This document shows positions 33,666-43,606 of a stretch of DNA of 64,000 bases, one piece after another; the stretch's first letter is position 1, and each line of letters begins with the position of its first letter. Position numbers and translations under genes: made by a program. Under the pieces are notes generated by a model, which ran no database searches, was not told the origin of the DNA, and saw only the letters and a list, made by a program, of their open reading frames with translations. The stretch lies in the NCBI GenBank assembly GCA_963989245.1, contig OZ022345.1, forward strand, positions 35,402,605-35,466,604, read 5' to 3'. The stretch is from Nansenia antarctica. Taxonomy: Eukaryota > Chordata > Actinopteri > Argentiniformes > Microstomatidae.

Positions 33666-35618
33666 GGGCCAATCCCAATTCACCCCTAGCCCTTCGTTTT
33701 CACCCCTATGGCTCGATTTGCGCGTTCACGTTTAGGGGGAGGGCTGTCCCAATTCATATTTCATCGAGGGCTAGGGGTAAGGGGGAGGGCTAACTATTAC
33801 TTCGTTTCGAGGGATTTCAGGACCAGACTAGCTTCGAAGGGCTAGAGGTACGCTACCCCTTGATACCAGGATGCATTGCGAATCATCTACAAATATAAAA
33901 TCCTCAATTTTGGCCGCCATTGGCTACAATCTGTAATTTGGCTCTACAAGTGTTAATATGTCATTTTATGAAGTTTTTATATGTTTTCAGGCGAGAAAGT
34001 AACCATATATATTAACAAAATGTGTCCAGTTTATCAAAATAACCCGTTTATCCTAGATACTACGGAGGATGTTATCATAGTGTTGTTAGCATAGTGTTCG
34101 CGAATGCTATGCTATGTTGTGCTATCATGTACTAGTTTTCACTGAATAAATCGCGATTTCTTTCAAAGAAGGTAGCAGGTGTTTATGTCCATGTCAAGGA
34201 GAAGGTACGACTTGTATGACAGTAGTGTGTTTAGGACATAAGTTAAGGATATCAATGTTGTACTTTAGCCTGTGGAGACGCGATAGCATTAGCTCCACAC
34301 GGATTTAACATTGATTGATTGATTGATTGAAAACTTTATTAGAAGATTTGCAGAAGTAGGTACATGAAAGTACATATTACATACAAGGTCAACTAAAAGG
34401 ATAAAAACCCAAGAAAGCCACTGGCTTATTTCAATTGGGGTCCTTGATTTTCAATTCATCGTTACATGTAAGACAGACAGGAAAAAAAAACTAGTACTAT
34501 CTACAAGATAATACAGACCAATAACTATTACTATCTACAAGATAAAAATACATCCATCATGGGAAGAACAATACTAGATATACAATACAACAAAACATCA
34601 GGTATGTACAGCGGGTAGGACAGGTGGGGACATACACCACAGGTGGGGGCGGGGGACAAAACACAAAGTATGTACAGTGGGTAGTTCGGGTCTTTTAATC
34701 TGATTTTTGATTTAGAGGGTCCAGTTTCGGATTGCAGCCTCCTGTAAATGTTTTTTGAGAGTGGTTTTGAAGGTGGGCAGTGTTTTGCACTCCTTTAAGA
34801 TTGTAGGAAGGGCGTTCCACATTTTTACTGCATAGTTTGCAAACGAGTTTAACCCCTTGTTTGTGGTGCAACGCGGTTGAACGTGGTTCTTGGAGCTTCC
34901 TCTGGTGTTGTATGTGTGGACGTTGTTCACTTTTTGGAAGTATGTTGACAGGTACTTGGGTGTCTTTGTGGTGTAGCGTATCTTGAAGACCAGGCCCAGT
35001 GCAAGCTGCTGCACTCTGTCAACTACTCGTAGCCAATCAAGGCTCAAAAAATGAGCAGCGGTTAGATGTGTCCTAGGGTTGAGGCCTAGCAGAAGCCTAA
35101 CCAGTTTATTTTGGGCTGTCTGGAGTCTTGTTTTATGGGCCTTTGTGGCCTTTGTGGTTCTATAGTACCATGATGTTACGGCATAGTCGAAGTGACATAT
35201 AACAGTAGTCATAGACACTTGTAGTAGTAGTTGTTGTATAACAAGGTGAATAGTGAGTTAACATGTTTATTAGTTGTATCCCTTTCTTGTTGTAAAACGT
35301 GTTGTTGTTGAACATGTCTGTGACTGAAATAGACTAGATACTACGGAGGATGTTATCATAGTGTTTGATGCTAACGGCCGCCATCTTTGCTATCTCCTCC
35401 GGTCACAGGAGATGTGAGAATTCGCCGGCAACACAACGCGTCACCCGTACCGCGTCTAAACCACTGTTGATGACGTAGGAGCCGTGAAGGGCTGTCCCAA
35501 TTCATAGGGCTTAGATTTCAAGGGGTAGGGCTTGTGACGTATTCGAAGGCCTTGCCTTCGAATCGAGTGACACTCGAAAACGAGCCATAGGGGTAGAAAA
35601 GGCAATTGGGATTGGCCC
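33666..35618. mobile_element. PIF/Harbinger-like element with TTA duplication, carrying a LINE
   Basis: The inverted ends GGGCCAATCCCAATTCACCC and (reverse) GGGCCAATCCCAATTGCC are flanked by TTA (33663-33665, 35619-35621). This is the PIF/Harbinger pattern. No transposase remains. A LINE copy occupies about 34308-35199, and a 32-bp direct repeat lies on either side of it at 34053-34084 and 35334-35365. Confidence 0.72.
34308..35218 (-). pseudogene. 5'-truncated LINE (same family as 61598-64000)
   Basis: The frame 35218-34712 reads CHFDYAVTSWYYRTTK, then LLLGLNPRTHLTAAHFLSLD, matching the copy at 62.0-62.5 kb nearly residue for residue. Similarity to that copy starts near 35199. The 3' end has GATTGATTGA repeats and an AAAACTTTATTAG motif shared by both copies. 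A 9-bp tandem duplication adds three residues (KAT) here. Confidence 0.85.
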
Positions 35619-35803
35619 TTAGCCACAGCCAGAAGCTGCCTTTCTCCGCCTCCTCAGCCAAGATTGAACACGACTAGAATTAAGGCAAGGCTGGACAAGA
35701 CCAGAAGGGGGCAGGTTCTCTTTCATAGTATTCGTTTCGTATCTCACTATGGGAACGCCCCCTGCATGACCTCATCAGAAACTGAATTACACTGCGCCAG
35801 CCC

Positions 35804-35890
35804 ATTGGCTGGCCCAGGCGACGCTTGTGTCACGAGGGACGGGACCCTCCGCCTATATAAGGCGTACACACGGCGTCTGTCGTCATTCAA
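35804..35890 (+). promoter_or_regulatory. Candidate DIRS promoter
   Basis: An inverted CCAAT box (ATTGG, 35804-35808) is followed 46 bp later by TATATAA (35854-35860), which predicts transcription starting near 35885-35890. Base composition is GC-rich on both sides. This is a motif-level inference. Confidence 0.5.
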
Positions 35891-35999
35891 AAACCTTTTC
35901 TCGCTTCTCGCTTAGAGCTAAACAGTCCACAGATACGAGCGACCAAACTCGTGCCGACGGGCGCTCTGCTGCTAAACTGCACTTCGTTGACGTTCACAG

Positions 36000-36095
36000 G
36001 AGTAAAAATACTTCTGTTGAAGAGTAGGAATACTCTGACTCGGGGTAGCGATACCCCGTGTTACGATTCGAGTAGCAATACTCGCCTTGCTCGGA
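36000..36095 (+). repeat. Hairpin array, first part (H1-H4)
   Basis: H1 is at 36000-36013 (loop AAAA). H2 is at 36021-36036 (stem AGAGTA/TACTCT, loop GGAA). H3 is at 36041-36058 (stem CGGGGTA/TACCCCG, loop GCGA). H4 is at 36069-36084 (stem CGAGTA/TACTCG, loop GCAA). Stem sequences differ but pairing is kept. Confidence 0.8.
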
Positions 36096-36200
36096 ACGAA
36101 AAAAGTAGCAATACTCCCTGTTCTGCGAGTAGGAATACTCCGAACGGTTACGGGTAGCAATACCCAGTGTGAGAGACAAAAAGTAGAAATAACTTTATCT
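36096..36200 (+). repeat. Hairpin array, second part (H5-H8)
   Basis: H5 is at 36104-36115 (stem AGTA/TACT, loop GCAA). H6 is at 36127-36140 (GAGTA/TACTC, loop GGAA). H7 is at 36152-36165 (GGGTA/TACCC, loop GCAA). H8 is at 36181-36195 (AAGT/ACTT, a weaker stem). Spacing between hairpin starts is 20-35 nt over the whole array. Confidence 0.75.
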
Positions 36201-36331
36201 CTATAACGCACTGCTAGCGGGTAGATAGTAATATCCCTCCCCTGGCCCCTCTGTTTTCCCTTGATAGCTGACAAGCTAACGGGTGAAGTAGCGAGGCCTG
36301 CTAGCAGCTAGCCTACAACCCCTAGCCAGCA

Positions 36332-37768
36332 ATGGCTAACGTTGAGGCTAGCGGACCTAGCACAGCCGAGACTAGCCGGAAGACCTGCTCGTGCAGCAAG
36401 TCAATGGCTAGCTGGGACACTCACTCTAAGTGCGCAGAGTGTCTGGGATTAATCCACGCCCAGGCCTCTGTTATCTCTACCGATGAGTGTATCCACTGTG
36501 CAGTGTTCCCCAAGAAACTTCTCCGCCGACGGCTAAGTCGCATGGCTAGCCTGTCGGGAGAAGATCCGCTTCTGTGTAAGGCAGCCGAAACGCTGCCATC
36601 ACAGTCTAACACGGACATGTCTCCAGGTTTACCGACACCATGCTGGGCGGACTTAGTGCCACATAGCCCTGACATCGGTTTCCCGGTACTGGATGACAAG
36701 GGGATTGACAGCTTTACCGCTGCTCGCTATGAGAGAGACTCGGACAATGATGAGGGAGGGTCGCGTGACTCAGACCTCATTTCGTCCACCGATGATGAGG
36801 AAGACTCCTCATTATCAATCGGTAGGCGCGGTGCTGTAAAGCCCCCCACGCCTGACGGAGGTAACCAACCCTCCGCCCCGTCTCTCATGGACTGCGACAT
36901 GCAGGACATGTGCAAGCGAGCAGCGGAAAGGCTGAATATCCCCTGGCCCGTCGCCCAAACCGAAACTGCTATGTCACACTTTGACGGCAAAAGACTGCAG
37001 ACGGCGGCTAAGACGGGGAAATAAGTTATGCCGTTCTTCCCCGAGCTACTCGTTGAGATAGCAGTTACGTGGAAAGAACGGCCATTCAGCGAGAAACACC
37101 CAATAATCTGGGGTTCTCGACTGGATTGTGAGGGGATGGACTCCCTCGGCCTCCGCCACATCCCACCGGTCGAGCCGGTGGTGGCGCGCCACCTGCACCC
37201 GAAGACCCCCGTATCTTCGGCTGCCCCGTCCCTACCCTCCAAGTCGGACCGCTTCCAGGCTAGCCTTACAGACAAGTGCTACAAAGCAGCGGCAATGACA
37301 GCGAGGGCTCTCAATGCCTCCGCACTCCTATCAGCCTACCAGGCTGAGCTGGAGGAGGATATGACTGTTAAGCCAGACAATACCCTATGGGAGGAAATCT
37401 GCGTTATAACGGATCACATCCTCCGTCTCCACAAGATGGCCATTCAAGCTACGGGTAAATCCATGGGTCTCATGGTACTGCAGGAGAGGGTGCGTTGGCT
37501 CGGTCTCACCAACCTGTCGGCGAAGGAGAGAGAAGAAATTCTCGACACCCCTATCGTACCGCAGGGTCTCTTCGGTGCAGCAGTCACCTCAATGCAGAAG
37601 AGATGTGAGGAGAAAAAGAGAGAGGATGAGGCTATGGAGCTGTGCCTTCCGAGAAGAGCGCAGCCCGCAGCGCCTGTGACCCAGCCACGGCAGTCATACA
37701 GACCTCAGGCGTCCCCGCCCCCTCCCCCGGCCGCCGCGTCGGCGAGGAAGAGGAAGCGGGTGATCTGA
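36332..37768 (+). pseudogene. DIRS gag-like ORF, interrupted by one in-frame TAA
   Basis: The first part (36332-37024, 230 codons) carries a Cys-rich N-terminus (KTCSCSKSMASWDTHSKCAE and CIHC) and an acidic middle. After a TAA at 37022-37024 the same frame stays open from 37028 to 37768. That part has the helical DIRS gag region (LTDKCYKAAAMTARALNASA, LLSAYQAELEEDM) and a Pro-rich basic end. The shared frame and continuous character suggest one gag gene broken by a nonsense change, although two separate proteins cannot be ruled out. Confidence 0.75.
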
Positions 37769-38112
37769 CAGCCTCTCCTCGGGAGGAGAGCGAGTCCAGT
37801 CGGCCCCCCTCGCTGACCGCTCTGTACCCTCCCAGCTCCGTTCCAGAGCAAGTTCGGTATGACATGTTCCATACAAAGGTGAGAGACTGTTCATACTGCA
37901 AAGTTGTTTGTCGCTCAAGCATGTTAATGCACAATGTATTGAAAATGTCCTGACAAGCGCATCCAGGCAGAGTGCCAAGGGCGTTGTTAACAATGTTGAA
38001 AAACATAAAAATAAAAGAGATGTTGAAAACAAATCTTTCTCTGCCATAACGCAGACCGTGGGTCTAACCCGTCCCGCGGCTGTAATGCAGAAAGCGGCCC
38101 GACAACTCGCAT

Positions 38113-40011
38113 GTGACGAGGTGGCCAGTCAGCCCGCTTTCCACGCTTCAGCAGGAATGGGCAGACTGCACACAGTCAGACTGGGTGTTGAGGACACTAC
38201 GAAGGGGCTACAGGCTCCAATTATGTGTCGCTCCACCCCCATTCAGAGAAATACTGTACTCTCAAGCTCAGGGCGAACGAGCCAATATTCTCCTGGAGGA
38301 AATCTCCATTCTTCGGGAGAAAGGAGCTATAACAGTTGTACCTCTCGAGGAGACCCACAGAGGTTTCTACTCGAAGTATTTTCTGGTCCCAAAGAAAGGG
38401 GGGGGCATGAGGGCTATTCTAGACCTCCGCGTCTTGAATCAGCATCTCAGAAAATACAAATTCAGGATGTTGACACACTCTTCCCTGCTAAGTTTCATAC
38501 GAGCAGGGGATTGGTTCACATCAATCGACCTGAAGGACGCTTATTTCCACATTCCGATATATCCTCCACACAGGAAATATCTGAGATTCGCTTTCCAAGG
38601 GATAGCCTACGAATATGTGGTCCTTCCCTTCGGCCTGTCACTAAGCCCAAGGGTGTTTGTAAAATGCACAGAGGCAGCAGTGGCCCCTCTCAGACAGAGG
38701 GGTATCAGAGTGGCCACATATATCGACGACTGGTTAGTGGCAGCCACCTCCCGCGAGGAGGCGGCGCGTCACACAGCGGTCATTTCGGAACACCTAACGA
38801 GTCTGGGGTTCCGAATAAACATGGAAAAGAGCATGGTGACACCCTCTCAACGCATTGCGTTTATAGGGCTCGCACTGGACTCTATCCGAGCCAAGGCGTT
38901 TTTGTCTCCAGAAAGAGTGGAGACGATGCGCGCGACTATAGCGCTGTTTCGCAGGGGCAACATAGTTACCCTCAAACAATGCCAGAGGTTATTAGGCTTG
39001 ATGGCCTCCGCTGTGGTGGCCATACCCCTGGGGCGCCTGTACATGAGAGGCATCCAGCGCTGGGTGGCCTCTCTGGGCCTGGACCCCCACCGCGACGGTC
39101 ACCGTCGTGTGAGGGTCTCCAGGGATTGCTCACTGGCTCTGCACCAGTGGAAGGACCCAGGTTTCATAACACAGGGTGTTTCTATGGGACCTGGCCTGAA
39201 CAGAAAAGTAATCACCACGGACGCCTCTCTGAGAGGCTGGGGTGCCACTTTCGAAGGGAGAACAATAAACGGGGGTTGGGACCCGCACTTACGTTCTACC
39301 CATATAAACGGCCTGGAACTGCTAACTGTTCACTTGGCTCTGAAACATTTCCTCCCGTGGTTGAGAGGACATCATGTTTTGGTGAGGACAGACAACTCCA
39401 CGGTCGTTGCCTATGTAAACAGACAGGGGGGACTGAGGTCCCACCAGTTACACACTATGGCAGACAGACTGATAGTGTGGAGCAGTGTACACATGCGGTC
39501 GCTGAGAGCAACCCATGTACCGGGCATTCTGAACTACGGAGCAGATTTGTTGTCCAGGGGCAACCCACTGTACGCAGACTGGAGACTTCACCCCGAAGTA
39601 GTGAAACAGATTTGGTCACGATTCGGTCAAGCGACCGTGGACGTTTATGCTACGGCAGAGAACGCCCAGTGTCCTCTGTTCTTCTCTCTGCGCGATCGGG
39701 GAGCCCCGCTGGGAGTGGACGCATTAGCGCACGAGTGGCCGAGGACCCTCCTGTATGCGTTCCCACCGGTGGCACTCATTCCCCCGACTCTGGCCAGAGT
39801 GAGGGAAGGAGATCTGTCCATGGTGCTGATAGCCCCGCGTTGGCCGGGAAAGCACTGGTTGGCGGAGATTTTTCAACTCCTATCCGGTCCGCCATGGCAA
39901 CTACCGCTGCGCAGGGACCTGCTGACCCAGGCGCGGGGGGAGATATTCCATCCCCACCCAGAGAGATTGTCTCTGTGGGCCTGGCCAGTGAAGGGTTCAA
40001 CCTTGCACTAG
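38113..40011 (+). CDS. DIRS reverse transcriptase-RNase H protein
   Basis: This 632-codon frame is open. RT landmarks: GFYSKYFLVPKKGGGMRAIL, FTSIDLKDAYFHIPI, LPFGLSLSPRVF, and YIDDWL as the YxDD box (about 38730). RNase H landmarks: ITTDASLRGWG, GLELLTVHLALKHF, VRTDNSTVVAYVNRQGG, and HVPGILNYGADLLSRG. The C-terminal part (DVYATAENAQCPLFF onward) is the DIRS post-RNase H domain. The 3' end overlaps the recombinase frame. The true start may lie upstream of the ATG used here. The ORF looks intact, but the element as a whole cannot be active. Confidence 0.88.
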   Translation: MTRWPVSPLSTLQQEWADCTQSDWVLRTLRRGYRLQLCVAPPPFREILYSQAQGERANILLEEISILREKGAITVVPLEETHRGFYSKYFLVPKKGGGMRAILDLRVLNQHLRKYKFRMLTHSSLLSFIRAGDWFTSIDLKDAYFHIPIYPPHRKYLRFAFQGIAYEYVVLPFGLSLSPRVFVKCTEAAVAPLRQRGIRVATYIDDWLVAATSREEAARHTAVISEHLTSLGFRINMEKSMVTPSQRIAFIGLALDSIRAKAFLSPERVETMRATIALFRRGNIVTLKQCQRLLGLMASAVVAIPLGRLYMRGIQRWVASLGLDPHRDGHRRVRVSRDCSLALHQWKDPGFITQGVSMGPGLNRKVITTDASLRGWGATFEGRTINGGWDPHLRSTHINGLELLTVHLALKHFLPWLRGHHVLVRTDNSTVVAYVNRQGGLRSHQLHTMADRLIVWSSVHMRSLRATHVPGILNYGADLLSRGNPLYADWRLHPEVVKQIWSRFGQATVDVYATAENAQCPLFFSLRDRGAPLGVDALAHEWPRTLLYAFPPVALIPPTLARVREGDLSMVLIAPRWPGKHWLAEIFQLLSGPPWQLPLRRDLLTQARGEIFHPHPERLSLWAWPVKGSTLH

Positions 40012-40470
40012 TGGGTCTTCCCCAAGGGGTGATCGACACTATTCAGTGCGCCAGAGCCTCATCAACTAGAAAGTTGTATGGGCATAAGTGGCGTGTGTTC
40101 GAGACTTGGTGCTCAGAGTCACACGCTGTCCCTTTTCAGTGTTCTGTGACAGTTATTCTGTCATTTCTACAGGACCTGATTGAGAGGGGTAAGGCTTTCT
40201 CAACCGTTAAGGTCTATTTGGCAGCTATTTCGGCTTGTCATATTGGCCTGGGTGGAAAGTCGATAAGCCAGCACCCGTTGATGTGCCGGTTTATGAAAGG
40301 GGCCCGAAGGAAATTGCCTACGTCTAGGCCGTTAGCTCCTTCATGGGACCTCCCTATGGTACTAGATGCTCTCTCCTGCCCACCGTTCGAACCGCTGGAT
40401 CAGGTGGAGGTGAAAGTGTTAACGCTAAAGACGGTCCTATTGCTTGCTTTGGCTTCGGCTAAGCGCATAG
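39700..40470 (+). pseudogene. DIRS tyrosine recombinase, N-terminal half only
   Basis: In frame 3, overlapping the RT end, it reads QCARASSTRKLYGHKWRVFE, FQCSVTVILSFLQDLI, FSTVKVYLAAISACH and TLKTVLLLALASAKRI. This is the SAM-like and early catalytic part of a DIRS/Crypton-type tyrosine recombinase. The frame is cut at 40470 by the hAT-like element, so the catalytic Arg-His-Arg-Tyr residues after SAKRI are missing. The start is unclear. The longer open frame back to 37908 is mostly the shadow of RT. Confidence 0.78.
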
Positions 40471-41833
40471 CAGTGGCGGCTGGCCGATAGAGGGCGCTGG
40501 GGCGCCGCCCCCACCTTCACTTCCTAGTTGCGATTTGTAAAAGTTTTTTTTTTTAAATAAACATTGTTTATTCACAAAATGCGGCTGATATTCTGTCGGC
40601 GCCTATCAGCATTCATTAAAAATCCTCCAATACAATAAACATTGTTATCTGTGTGTGTGTAAAATTCACTGTTAAAATACATAGGGGGAGGACGCGGGGC
40701 GCCGGTCAATGCAAGTCTATGGCACTGCAAATACTTTTGGCTTACACGTGAGCTGTAGCAGCGCTCCAATTGGCTGTGTCTATTTCTTGGCCGGGGCGCA
40801 AAAATGTGCGTCCTGAATATCCGGTTGTATATCCAGCATAAGATGTGGTGTGTGGGGTTTGCCATCTTTCATTTGTCTTCCACTTCCTACTTCCGGTGGC
40901 GCTGCTCTGTAGCGACTCGGGCCGGTGATACTGCTGGTTTGCTTCAAGTGTTTTTATTTGTTTTGTTCGTTTTGTGTTTTGTGTAATACACACAAACACA
41001 GATCACGGTATCCAACGGTATTTAATCTCACAGTGGGGAAAGCAATTTCGTCTAAACCCATAAATCCTTTCACGTCAGATGGCTCGGATTTTCTCCTATG
41101 GATCGATTGGACTGTATAGCGCTTTCCCGTTTTCCGTCGGTAAAGAGCAGATTCATTCGCACAAGGTAAGATACAGACAACAGACTGTTCACATACATTA
41201 GAGTTTACTGTTCATCTTCTACACATATTTACGCAACTAGACACGATGCCCAAGAGAAGCTGATAGTGTGGCGGGCATTATTGTTGCATTAATAATCTAT
41301 GCGCCTAATCATATTTCTGTTGTTAATTCATTCGTTTTAGGCATTCATAAAGAGATTATGTTTTAAGCTTCAGAGAGCCCACGTGAGAGTGTTTTAAGGC
41401 TTCAAGCTGTTTTTATATTTTTTGATTTAAATTAGGCTACATTTTACAATTTAGCAGATGCTTTATCTAAAACGACGGACAATTAGAGATTAGCCTACAG
41501 GGACAGTCTCCCTGGCGTAATTGAGAGCTAAGTGCCTATAATCGTAACACAGACGGGGTGAATTTCATGAATAGAAGTGAAAGTTCTGTCACAAAACGCC
41601 TTTGCGTATCCTCACACATGTTTAAGTGGGTATTGCGTGGGTAAAGTGAAATTACGTCTTTGTTTTGAGCGGCAGTGCGCGTTTTGTGCGCGTGCACGCG
41701 AAAGAAAAATCGTGCACGCGAAAAAAAAAAACGCAAAAAAATCGGAAGAGAACCCCCCCCCGCCACTAATGTGAAAATTCGGGAGGAAACACTGCTGTGC
41801 CCCACCCAAAATGTTTAGCACCAGCCGCCACTG
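40471..41833 (-). mobile_element. hAT-like element, same family as D, reverse orientation
   Basis: It starts CAGTGGCGGCTGG and ends CCAGCCGCCACTG. Its left part is the reverse complement of the right part of D (GCCGATAGAGGGCGCTGGGG and the AAATGCGGCTGATATTCTGT block), and its right part matches the left part of D. The 8-bp flanks (GCGCATAG and AGACCACT) do not match, so the site has been rearranged or the DIRS 3' part was lost with it. A truncated A-family piece (about 41600-41794, ending GGGAGGAAACACTG) is nested near the right end. Confidence 0.75.
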
Positions 41834-41845
41834 AGACCACTATCA

Positions 41846-42081
41846 TACAACAGAATTTCCGGTTCATCTTAGTTTTTTTAAATAAAACTAATACATTCAC
41901 GAACTTTTACTAAAAGTTTTTAGGACTCAAACTCTTTGGACAGAGTCTAATTCAGAAAAATAACTACAAAATTCAAGACCTCATAAAATCGTGATAAGAC
42001 TTTTTAATACTTTAAGGGTCTTGATTTTCCCAAAATGTATTTATCAACTTTGAATACTTTTCAAGACACCGTGGATACCCT
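41846..42081. mobile_element. MITE fragment spanning the left edge of the duplication
   Basis: It contains TTCAAGACCTCATAAAATC and ends AAGACACCGTGGATACCCTG, resembling the MITE at 23975-24311. Duplication copy 1 begins inside it at 42055. Confidence 0.5.
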
Positions 42082-42539
42082 GCTATAAGAGTGAAGCAGT
42101 CTGGTGGTGGTCAGCCCTCTTACACAACACTGCCACCTAGTGTCCAGATGGGACCATGTAGGAACACACAGGTGGTGCAGCTGCCTGACATCATACTCAA
42201 GTCTACAAAACTCTGAAGATGCAAGTCTGCAAATCTGTTTTGTACCGACAACTGTCAATATACAAGTCTGCGTATTTATGACATCAATATAACTAATATA
42301 AGAAATGCATTCTTTGACATGTCTACATCGTCATGGTTACAAAGATGCCACTTGAAATGCATGAAATCAAAGTTTATTCGTGTAGATAGAAAGTTGACCC
42401 CTTCATTGGTGCCACGCTTCCTCATAGAACACCCTAGAGCAAGTACCTACATGGGTACAGGAGGTCATGGAGGGTGACTAACCTGTGAACAGCTTCCAAA
42501 TGCAAATGCCACACTTGGACTCAACTCTGACCTTTTACC

Positions 42540-42833
42540 TGCTTAATTGATGAACACATAATGAAGGAATAGTCCACACTGGCCCATGAAACAGCTTTTG
42601 AGTCAATTGTCCAATTACTTTTGGTCCCTTGAAAAAGAGGGAGCTACATATTAAAGATCTGTAATTCCTAAACCCTTCCTTCAATTTGGATGTGAATACC
42701 CTTACCCTAAAGCTGAGAGTCTGCACTTTAAACCCATATTCATTATATAACTGTAACTGGAAGATGTTTTGGTAAACAGCTAAAATAAAAATAAAAATCT
42801 GTCTGTGTCCAAATATATATGGACCTAACTGTA
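42540..42833. mobile_element. Tc1/mariner terminal fragment
   Basis: The stretch GAGTCAATTGTCCAATTACT with TTTTGGTCCC, ending GTCCAAATATATATGGACCT plus AACTGTA, matches a common teleost Tc1-type element end. The other end is missing. The equivalent in copy 2 ends at 54580. Confidence 0.55.
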
Positions 42834-43447
42834 CACATGTTTAACTCGGTTACACCAGTACATACATTCTGTGGCCCCCACCACCATCCAAGTTGCCCAT
42901 CCGTATGTTAGACCATAGACCGTTACCGTGGTAACCGGGTGTCAAAGCCACTGTGTTTGTTAGCTAGCCAACAAACAAACGTCAAACGGCCAGAACAGAA
43001 AAAAAACTATTAATGTTATGGCTTAGATATTCAGATGTGGAGTGACAGTGTGAAGAGATGAACATGTTGATGTAAGATATCTGTGTATTGTTAAATCTGT
43101 AGAAACAGGCAAACATGTTTTGTGTTTTTCACGTTTTCCACATGGTCTTGTCTTGTCAGAGAAAGGGCTGCCAGTTCCCGTGTCTCAGTGGTGCTCTTAG
43201 ACCTGTCGGACACGTGTATATAGTCCTGGTTGACTTTGCCTACAGCAAGCACACTAATTACTGACTTTTGTAATGAAATCTCACATAAAATTGGAAATGA
43301 AGTCTCACATACATTTTTTTAGCACGTTTTTTATTGAAAATTTAGAAATTCTGGCAAGTGTGTGTGTCATTCAAACACTTTTAGTTTTTTTCAAACACCA
43401 TATAAATATGCCAAGTAACCCAAAAATATGTTAACGAATTAAATGTG

Positions 43448-43606
43448 CTAACCCAAACCCTAAGCCTAAACATTTAAAGAAGGGAACATTGGACTTCTTC
43501 TTCTTCTCTCTTTTCTTTTCTTTCTCTAACCCTAACCCAATAAACGTTTTAACCCAAAGCCTAACACTAACCCAAACCCAAAGCCTAACCCTAAACATTC
43601 AAGATA
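43448..43606. repeat. Telomere-like degenerate repeats at the gene's 3' end
   Basis: CCTAACCC/CCCAAAGCCTAA variants form two blocks. They lie in a tandem duplication that also copies the preceding GGACTTCTTC(T/C)-rich segment (about 43490 and 43615). The downstream gene reads through the first block into its stop codon. Duplicated at 55195-55353. Confidence 0.75.

Larger units (their letters stand above)
35690..40470 (+). mobile_element. DIRS-type tyrosine-recombinase retrotransposon, 3' part missing
   Basis: In order: a left terminal region with ATTGG (35804-35808) and TATATAA (35854-35860), a leader with a hairpin array, gag (36332-37768), RT plus RNase H (38113-40011), and an overlapping recombinase frame up to 40470. 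That order and the RT/YR overlap are characteristic of DIRS elements. A hAT-like element begins at 40471 and cuts the recombinase. The right terminal repeats are not present. An in-frame stop splits gag. Confidence 0.88.

Noticed and set aside
37908..39700. Long open frame (860 codons in total) overlapping the DIRS RT
   Set aside because: Through the RT region it reads no recognisable domain and is a shadow of the RT frame. Only its last part, about 39700 onward, resembles the recombinase.
43448..43606. True telomere
   Set aside because: Units are degenerate, short and flanked by unique sequence on both sides, so at most telomere-like.
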